Made by a program: the position numbers and the translations under genes. Below the pieces are notes generated by a model. The model was not told where the DNA came from, ran no database searches, and saw only the letters and a list, made by a program, of their open reading frames with translations. 64,000 nt of DNA from Primula veris (Eukaryota > Streptophyta > Magnoliopsida > Ericales > Primulaceae): contig OY821742.1 in NCBI GenBank assembly GCA_963682055.1, forward strand, positions 5,975,816 through 6,039,815, given 5' to 3'. Positions 56,857 to 64,000 of this stretch are shown one piece after another. Numbering within the stretch: position 1 is the stretch's first letter; the number at the start of each line of letters is the position of its first letter.

Positions 56857-58143
56857 TTAGTCACTAGGAATATCACACTGTGGGGGTCTTTCTCTTAGAG
56901 GATTCTGCCTGACTACTTCTTCATCTTCTGCATTGTCATCCTCACTGCTGATTGAAAAACCATCATGACTTTGAGTGTCATTACTGTCATCATCCTCACT
57001 TTCTATGAGATTCACCAGCAGCTTATTTATCTGATAGTCATCAGCATCCAGTTCAGCTCTCCTTTCTTGATTGTAGGCCAACTTCTGTTGTAAGTACCAC
57101 CTTACACCTTTCTTCTTTGCTGAAGGAGCAGTTGAAGTTTCTTCTTCTTTTTCTTTCCCTTTGTCACCAGAAATGTCATTGACATGCCCTTCTTTTAACA
57201 GTTTGGCAGAAATATAGAGAGCAGAGGGACAATCTGTGATTGGTTCATTAGTGATACTAATAGGAGAATCTCTATTCATAGAAGCAACTTGACCCAGAAT
57301 AATACTGGAGATTAGGCAGGGGAATGGAAGCAGAATGGATGATGAATTATCATCACTGAAATCCCTTATAAGGTTAAAGATATGATGGCCAAAGTTTATG
57401 GGTAGAGAAGACATTATCTTATACAGAAAGATGGCCATGTCTTTGTTAACTCTGGAGGGTTGTTTGGTAGGGGTCCAGTTGAACCTAGCAATTTTGTGCA
57501 ATACAGCAGCACAAAGTGTGAGGGAGGATGTTTTGATGGAAGTACCATCAAAGCTAGTGTTCTTTCCAGTTAGAACCAGAGCAATAACTTCCATATCATA
57601 CTCAGCATTATCCACAGAAGAATTGGGTGTATTCAGACAGTTATTAATTAACTCAGGTGTAAAGTCTAAAGTAATTCCCCTCAGAAAGACCCTTCCAAAC
57701 ATAGGATTACTCTTATCAAAGACAACACTAGTCAAGTTGGCATAAAATTCTTTAACTACAGCAGGATAGTAGGAACTAGCATAAGAAATAGTTTCTCCTA
57801 ATCCAACAGCAAAGAGCATTTTTTCAACATACACTTGTATGTATGGATAACTAACCAAATTGAGCCTTCTTTCACAATGGATTTCTTTACTAGAGAAAGC
57901 CCTAAATCTCCTATAAGATTTTCTACTCCAGAATCGAGGATCAACTTCATTGAATCTAGGAACAAACTCAAACTTATCTTTAATAGGCTCATTCTCAGGA
58001 TTCCTCCTAGCACGTTTTTTAGTCCTATGTTTCTTAGAAGAGGAGGACGCATTTACCTTTGCCTTAGAGCTAGGACTGGTTGGAGATTTGTTTAGGAAGT
58101 CCCTTAGAGTGCAGTCATCATCAGAATTGGGGTTCGTAGACAT
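56857..58143 (-). CDS. Extra 3' ORF of the copia element (plant transposon protein / env-like position)
   Basis: Intact 428-residue ORF downstream of pol in the same orientation. The N-terminus is Ser/Lys-rich and basic (residues 20-50). The central part, with YPAVVKEFYANL and a GITLDFTPELINNCL segment, resembles the 'putative plant transposon protein' domain (Pfam Transposase_32, PF20167, from memory), often annotated as envelope-like in Sireviruses. The C-terminal ~80 residues are very acidic (ESEDDDSNDTQ..). I see no clear signal peptide or strong transmembrane helix, so a membrane-fusion role is not supported. It starts directly after a GTTGCAACC motif, and how it is translated is unknown. 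Unlike gag-pol it has no stops, which may reflect recent decay or selection. Confidence 0.75.
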   Translation of the reverse strand: MSTNPNSDDDCTLRDFLNKSPTSPSSKAKVNASSSSKKHRTKKRARRNPENEPIKDKFEFVPRFNEVDPRFWSRKSYRRFRAFSSKEIHCERRLNLVSYPYIQVYVEKMLFAVGLGETISYASSYYPAVVKEFYANLTSVVFDKSNPMFGRVFLRGITLDFTPELINNCLNTPNSSVDNAEYDMEVIALVLTGKNTSFDGTSIKTSSLTLCAAVLHKIARFNWTPTKQPSRVNKDMAIFLYKIMSSLPINFGHHIFNLIRDFSDDNSSSILLPFPCLISSIILGQVASMNRDSPISITNEPITDCPSALYISAKLLKEGHVNDISGDKGKEKEEETSTAPSAKKKGVRWYLQQKLAYNQERRAELDADDYQINKLLVNLIESEDDDSNDTQSHDGFSISSEDDNAEDEEVVRQNPLRERPPQCDIPSD

Positions 58144-58761
58144 GGTTGCAACTGGGGTTGGAACCTTACTTAGAACCTTGAAGAGGATTTTACAGAGACC
58201 TAGGTTTTAACAGTTTAGAGAGAGAGAGAGAGATTCTGTAAATTGTAGTTGATTTTGGATAGTAAAAAGAAGTTTATATAAAGAGCAATTAAGTCCATAT
58301 CTTTTTGAAATAGGAAGGAGATACATGCAAATAAATTTTAAAACAGATTTAGGCGAAAAAATAGGAAATATCTTGTCAACAATTTAAGGAAATCACAGCA
58401 AGATCACGAAAAGAAGATAAATCCAACCAATTATACAGATAAACATTCCTTTTTGCACAAACAGATTTATCCAAAATTTGAAAATACAAGAGTTGAAGCT
58501 TTGAAGGAAATTTGAATTGATTCAAGATAAAGATAGCAATTAGAAAGATATTTAAGCTTTTGAAAAACAAAAATCTAGCAATTTACCTAAGAAAATATGT
58601 TTATCATTGAATAGCCTTAATAAAGATTAGATTTTAGGAGCTTATATTGAGCAAATCCGTTTTTATCTCTACACAAAAACTTGTTTGATGACCTCAGCAA
58701 GGAAAGAGTATAAGTGATGTCAAAAAAAAATAAGACTTTGTCTTGACAGTTATAATGTAGA

Positions 58762-58905
58762 CTGAGGTTTCAACTGATGTTTCAACTGAGCTTGCAACCA
58801 GTATTTTTAACACGAGGTTTCAACTGGAGTTGCAACTGAACTTCCAACCAACTATTGAGAGTGTGAGGTTTCAACTGATGTTGCAACTGAACTTGCAACC
58901 ATCAT
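58762..58905 (-). repeat. Cluster of GTTGCAAC/GTTTCAAC repeats between pol and the 3' ORF
   Basis: At least ten near-copies of GTTGCAACTG or variants (GTTTCAACTG, CTTGCAACC) within about 140 bp, spaced 10-20 bp apart. Confidence 0.85.
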
Positions 58906-59098
58906 AAAAAATTTGCACTTTGTGCTTGCAACTCTATTACCAGAGAGGTTTTTTAAGGACAAGTTACCTCACATCTGTTTTTGAGACACCAAAAAGCGGC
59001 TTTTTCAAGACAAAAACATCATAGCTCAACATAAGACTTTAACCTTAGAAATAAAACTTATTAAAGGTACTCAACACAGACATATTTAGCAAAAGTAT

Positions 59099-60589
59099 TC
59101 AATTAGATTGATAATGACATACCCCTATGTCACTTCTTAATGATTCAAAATTGTTTGTATCAAGGGGCTTTGTGAAAATATCTGCTAGTTGTCTTTCAGT
59201 TGAAACATGTTCTAAAATTAAGCTCTTTTCTTCAACTAGTTCTCTAATAAAATGATGCCTTAGATCAATATGTTTGGTTCTGGAATGTTGAACTGGATTT
59301 TTAGCTAAATCTATAGCACTTTTGTTATCACAAAACAGAGTTAATATCTCTTGTTTAACATTATAATCAGTTAACATTTGTTTCATCCAAATTAGTTGAG
59401 TGCATCCACTTCCAGCTGCAACATATTCTGCCTCAGCAGTAGATAAAGATATGCAATTTTGCTTTTTACTGAACCAAAAAACAAGATTGTTTCCAAAATA
59501 AAAACAACCACCAGAAGTACTCTTTCTATCATCTATGTTTCCTGCCCAATCTGCATCACAGTAGCCACTAAGAAAATGGTTTGTATCTTTAGAATACCAT
59601 AGGCCTAGATGAGGTGTTCCTTTTACATACCTTAGAATTCTTTTGACAGCTAGAAGATGAGGTTCTAAAGGATTTGCTTGATATCTGGCACAAACTCCTA
59701 CACTTAAGCAAAGGTCTGGTCTACTAGCAGTTAAATACAGCAAACTTCCAATCATGGATCTATAAAGACTGGGACAAACACTTTTTCGTTTATCATTTTT
59801 AGACAGTTTAAGGGTAGTACTCATAGGAGTTCTCTTTTCTTTACTCTCACTTAGACCAAACTTCTTAACAAGATTGTCTGCATACTTGCTTTGACATAGA
59901 AAAACCCCTTTCTCATTCTGTTTAACTTGCAATCCTAGAAAGTAAGTCAATTCACCTCCACCACTCATTTCAAATTCATTTTTCATATCAGAAATGAATT
60001 CTTCTATCCTCTTATTAGAAGATGAGCCAAACACAATGTCATCAACATATATTTGAGCAACAATTATATCCTTTGTAGTTTTCTTTGTAAACAGAGTTTT
60101 ATCAACTCCCCCTCTTTTAAAACCTTTTTCAAGCAAAAACTTGGTTAATCTATCATACCAAGCTCTAGGGGCTTGCTTAAGACCATACAAGGCTTTTTTC
60201 AGCAAATAAACATGTTCAGGAAAGTTAGGATCTTCAAATCCCTTAGGTTGACAGACATAAACCTCTTCATTAATCACACCATTAAGAAAAGCACTCTTTA
60301 TGTCAAGTTGAAACAGTTTAAAATCATACAGACATGCAAGAGATAGTAGCATTCTAATGGATTCAATTCTAGCTACAGGAGCAAAGGTTTCATCAAAGTC
60401 AATTCCCTCAATTTGTGTATAACCCTGAGCTACCAACCTAGCTTTATTCCTGATAATCACTCCATCCTCATCACTTTTATTTCTAAAAATCCATTTAGTC
60501 CCTATAACATTTTTATTAGAAGGTCTGGGTACTAAAGTCCATACATCATTTCTCTCAAATTGAGCCAATTCATCCTGCATAGCTAAAAT
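59099..60589 (-). pseudogene. pol: reverse transcriptase and RNase H domains
   Basis: Open frame after a TGA at 60590-60592. Copia-type reverse transcriptase (RVT_2): starts around the NDVWTLVPRPS segment, includes FQLDIKSAFLNG and the catalytic YVDDIVFGSS, then the copia RNase H with CDADWAGNIDDRKSTSG, STAEAEYVA and the KHIDLRHHFIRE end. These enzymes copy the element RNA into DNA. This domain itself is uninterrupted to its natural-looking stop at 59099, but is separated from integrase by the upstream stop. Confidence 0.92.
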
Positions 60590-61387
60590 TCATTCACTAT
60601 CTTCTAGAGCTTCTTTTATATTCTTAGGTTCTAACTGAGAGATATAACAAGCAAAGTGAACAACATTATTTCTTTTACCTCTGGTTTTCATACCTGATGT
60701 AACTTCTCCTATGACATTGTCAAGAGAATGATTTTTCTGAGTCCTTACATAGCGAGGCCTGCTAGTTGACTGAGAATGAGAACTTTCTTCTTCTTCTTCA
60801 GATTCAGCAGCATTCTGGGTTTCAACTGTGGTTCCAACCTCAGTTGTAACCTCAGTTGCAACTGGACTTCCAACCACTCTGGGACTTCCAGTTTGTTGAG
60901 TTTCTTCTTTCTCTTTTTCTGTAGTCTCAGCCTGTTCATCATCACCTGTAATCTCATCAACAGTTTTTAGGTCATCAAATAACACATTATAAGATTTCAT
61001 AACACAGTTTGTTCTTTGATTGAAGACTCTAAATGCTCTACTATTCTGAGCATAACTAAGAAAAATCCCTTTATCACTTTTAGAGTCAAATTTACCAAGA
61101 TGCTCTCTATCTCTGAGAATGTAGCAAACACATCCAAAAACTTGAAAATACTTTACATTGGGTTTTCTACCTTTCCATATTTCATAAGCTGTCATGGAAG
61201 TACCTTTAGTAATATAAACTCTATTAACTATATGACAGGCAGTATTAACAGCTTCAGCCCAAAATCTATTGGCAAGTTTCTTAGAGTTAAGCATTACTCT
61301 AGCCATTTCCTGAATGGTTCTATTTTTCCTTTCAACTATGCCATTTTGCTGTGGAGTCTTAGGAGCAGAGAACTCATGACATATTCC
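60590..61387 (-). pseudogene. pol: integrase C-terminal part and linker
   Basis: Same frame as the protease-integrase fragment upstream but cut off by a TAA at 61388-61390. It carries the third integrase acidic residue in GIVERKNRT, the YEIWKGRKPNVKYFQVFGC segment typical of copia integrase, and an acidic Glu/Thr-rich linker (including EEEEESSHSQS) partly built from the GTTGCAAC-type motif. It ends at a TGA (60590) where the RT region would continue in the same frame. Confidence 0.88.
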
Positions 61388-62344
61388 TTAGGAGTTGCAG
61401 AATTCTTTAAACTTGATATTTTCAAATTCAGTTCCATGATCACTTCTAATTCTAGCAATATTACCACTAGTGGAACCTTTTTCAAGTTGCAGTTTTAAGC
61501 ACAGAGTTTTGAATAGTTCAAAAGTTTCAGACTTATCATTTAAGAACACTACCCAAGAGTATCTAGAGAAATCATCTACAACTACTAGAATGTACTTCTT
61601 ACCACCTATACTAGCAGTTTGTATAGGACCCATCAAGTCAATGTGAAGAAGTTCTAAGACTCTCTTAGTGTAGATTAGACTAGTACTTTTGTGAATACTT
61701 TTGGTTTGTTTGCCTATAGCACAATCACCACAGACACTTTGAGTTTTAGCACTAAGTTTAGGAATTCCTCTTATCAATTCCTTTTTAACAAGCTTATCTA
61801 AAGTTTTGTAATTCACATGCCCAAGCCTTTTATGCCAAATATCTACATTATTAGTAATGGCTTGATTACACCTACTTTGAGGCAATTCTTTTTCAGCTTT
61901 TTCAAACACATAGCAACTGTTGGTTGATCTAACTCCAGTCATGATTAAATCATTGTTAAGATTAGTAATTAGACACCTTTCTTTGTCAAATTTAACAGTC
62001 ATTTCATTATCACAGAGTTGACTGATACTAATAAGATTAGCTTTTAGACCATCTACAAGAAAAACATCCTCAATATTAGGCATTCCAGGTTTGTTTAAGA
62101 TACCTTTACCAATAATTTTACCTGTATCTCCACCTCCAAACACAACAGTGTTACCTGTAAGAATGGTGACATTTTTTAGGAGACTTGCAGTACCTGTCAT
62201 ATGCTTAGAGCATCCACTGTCAAAATACCAATCATTAGAAGTAACAACATTCAAAGAGTTAATAACAGCTTTGTTGTTAGCAACTAAAGTTGCTTTTTCT
62301 TTAACTTTCCAGACCCATTTCAAATTTTTATTGACAGAAGCCAA
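61388..62344 (-). pseudogene. pol: protease and integrase N-terminal part
   Basis: Aspartic protease signature DSGCSKHMTG (Asp codon at 62221-62219), then the GAG-pre-integrase zinc-binding segment WHKRLGHVN..CGDCAIGKQ, and the integrase core with HIDLMGP and RSDHGTEFEN, giving the first two of the D,D,E triad. A TAA at 61390-61388 stops the frame before the third acidic residue. The frame differs from upstream gag because of the A7 shift at 62411-62417. Confidence 0.9.
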
Positions 62345-62396
62345 CCAGGTTTTCTGGGAAATATACTTTCTGTTTCTTTTTAAATAACACTGGATT

Positions 62397-63215
62397 TCAG
62401 AATGACCAGGTTTTTTTACAGAAATTACACAACTTCAACCTAAAGTTATTTTTATCCCTAAAGCTATTCAGTTTATTCATGGTTGCAACTCTGGTTGCAA
62501 CTGAGCTTCTAACCTTGTGGTCAAAATCATGAGTTTTAGCTTTAGCAACAGCTTCAATAAAAGTAGTTTTTCCTGTACTCTTACCACCATAGTAACCTAG
62601 ACCACTGATATCTTTGGAGCCTCTAGAATATGACAGCATGTCATCTAATTTATCAGAAGCAGAAACATTCAGCAATTTTATTATCTTTTTAGTTTCAGTA
62701 AGTTCAGCCAGTTGTAATTTAAGCTTCTCAGTAAGACTTTTAACCTCATCCTTTAGATCAACATTCAGTTTGCTTATGATCAAGGATTGTTTACTCAGAC
62801 ATTTATACTTTTCATACAGAACAAGGTATTGCTTAGTAATGTTTTCATCAGAAGGCTCTTCCTCATCACTGCTATATGTTTCACAGGCAGTTGTAACTGG
62901 GGTTGAAACCTGCTCACAGTCACTTTCATAAGTAGGTTCTTTTTCAGTGATTATTCCCATGAAATTAACAAAATTGGAACCATCCTCTTCATCACTGTTA
63001 CTCTCAGAATCACTATCACTATGAGTGGTTATATAAGCATTTTTGTTTCTTTTTAAAGTGTTTGCACACTCAGCCTGAATATGACCAAAACCTCTACATT
63101 CTCTACACTGAATCTCTTTAGGTTTGTATTCTTTGTTATCCTTTTCTTTGGAATTCCACTTTCCTGTAGAGTTATTATTGAACCTAGACTCTGTCTTAAA
63201 CTGGTTATCCTTTTT
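62397..63215 (-). pseudogene. gag: C-terminal part with zinc knuckle
   Basis: In frame with the upstream gag fragment but after a TAG at 63216-63218. It includes a CX2CX4HX4C zinc knuckle (63107-63066), an acidic Ser/Asp stretch and a coiled-coil-like Lys/Leu-rich segment. A second Cys-rich knuckle straddles a run of seven A at 62417-62411, where the reading frame shifts and ends at 62397. Confidence 0.85.
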
Positions 63216-64000
63216 CTAAAAGTTTTTAGATGAACCAGTATCATCCTCCTTTTTCTTATAAAACTTCTTGTACACCTTTTTTGCAAAGAAAGCTAGTTGT
63301 TCTTCATCACTCATTTTATCACAGGCATTAGATTCAGATTTCTTAGCTTGAAATGCTATTCCCTTTTCTGGTCTTTTATGTTTGAAGAATTTCAGTTCAT
63401 GAGTACTTAGATTTCCTATGAGTTCTTCAAGTTTAAGATTATCTAAGTCAGTTGATTCTTCAATAGCTGTGACCTTAATTTCAAACCTTTCTGGGAGTGA
63501 CCTAAGAGTTTTCTTAACAAGTTTAGCATCACTGTATTTTTCACCTAAGGTTCCAGCTTGATGAGCAATGTGGCAGATTCTACCATTAAATTGTTCAATG
63601 TTTTCATCTTCCTCCATTCTTAAGTTCTCAAATTGGGTAGTTAACTGTTGAAGTTTGAAAGCTTTTACTTTAGTGGTTCCTTCAAAAGTAACTTGCAAAA
63701 TATCCCATGCTTCTTTAGCTGTTTCACAATGAGAGATATACCTGAATACGCTGAGAGTTACACCAGCAAAAATCAAGTTTATGGCTGTTGAGTTGGCACT
63801 TGATTTTCTGTCTTCTTCAGCAGACCATCTGTCTTCAGGTAAGAGAATCAGTTCTCCTTCATTATCCATGGTAGTTGGAGCCTCCCATCCATACATAACA
63901 GTCTTCCATGCATGTTCATTCTGCTGTTTGATGAAAGACCTCATTCTAATTTTCCATACTCCATAGTTTACTCCTCCTTCAAGCAATGGAGGTTTGTTGA
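63216..64000 (-). pseudogene. gag: UBN2-type N-terminal part (continues beyond window)
   Basis: Open from the right window edge. It shows the copia gag pattern: NYGVWKIRMRSFI, AKEAWDILQVTFEGT, KAFKLQQLTTQFENLRM, and SLPERFEIKVTAIEE. This is the nucleocapsid/capsid precursor. It is cut by TAG (63218-63216) after about 260 visible codons, ahead of the zinc knuckle. The true start lies outside. Confidence 0.88.

Larger units (their letters stand above)
55263..64000 (-). mobile_element. Ty1/copia retrotransposon, Sirevirus type, 5' part beyond window
   Basis: Minus-strand order: gag (edge to about 62400), protease, integrase, RT-RNase H to 59099, a ~950-bp repeat-rich spacer, an extra ORF (58143-56857), three purine tracts and a 3' LTR starting TGTTAGG at 56466. 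Protease before integrase before RT places it in Ty1/copia; the extra ORF after pol and multiple purine tracts point to the Sirevirus lineage. Three in-frame stops and one frameshift break gag-pol, so this copy cannot encode a full polyprotein. The 5' LTR and primer site lie beyond position 64000. Confidence 0.88.

Noticed and set aside
58144..58210. Start of the 3' ORF as a splice acceptor fused to pol
   Set aside because: No convincing donor near the pol end was found, so the ORF is annotated from its own ATG.

Overview
This is nuclear DNA of a flowering plant, almost certainly a eudicot: GT-AG introns, very AT-rich intergenic and intronic sequence, a chloroplast-targeted Rubisco activase gene, a clade A PP2C, and dense LTR-retrotransposon and MITE content. 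The species cannot be read from the window. No prokaryotic operons, rRNA genes or CRISPR arrays were seen. All gene models were read from ORFs, splice sites and family knowledge, without database searches.

Layout. (1) 11-4957, minus: 5' two thirds of a HESO1-like terminal nucleotidyltransferase, cut by the left window edge. (2) 9786-18290: a nest. Two inverted copies of a GAACCG-rich repeat lie here, and the right copy is split by a complete 6.7-kb non-coding LTR retrotransposon (11151-17857) with an AATAT target-site duplication. (3) 18567-21497, minus: a clade A PP2C (PP2CA/AHG3-like), a negative regulator of ABA signalling, followed by a long upstream region with G-box/ABRE cores. (4) 26670-33347, minus: a five-exon tropinone-reductase-like SDR whose large introns hold a ~93-bp tandem array and a MITE. 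(5) 36731-37216, minus: a small conserved plant gene of unknown function. (6) 40258-41960, plus: a decayed, oppositely oriented copy of the SDR gene. (7) 42000-47000: MITEs, a 380-bp tandem duplication and a probable solo LTR. (8) 47243-53262, plus: a complete seven-exon Rubisco activase gene with an unusual first intron. (9) 53634-55264: hAT-type repeats. (10) about 55263 to the right edge, minus: a Ty1/copia Sirevirus-type retrotransposon with broken gag-pol and an intact extra 3' ORF (env-like position).

The host genes form no operon or cluster. They are independent loci: small-RNA uridylation, ABA signalling, an SDR, an unknown, and photosynthesis. The most unusual signals are in the mobile DNA. 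The 6.7-kb non-coding LTR element lacks a tRNA-type primer site but has, 2 nt inside its 5' LTR, 14 nt perfectly complementary to its own LTR, as in self-primed retrotransposons such as Tf1. The copia element carries a GTTGCAACT motif repeated through coding and non-coding parts. The Rubisco activase 5' splice site has been duplicated together with a CACTA MITE.
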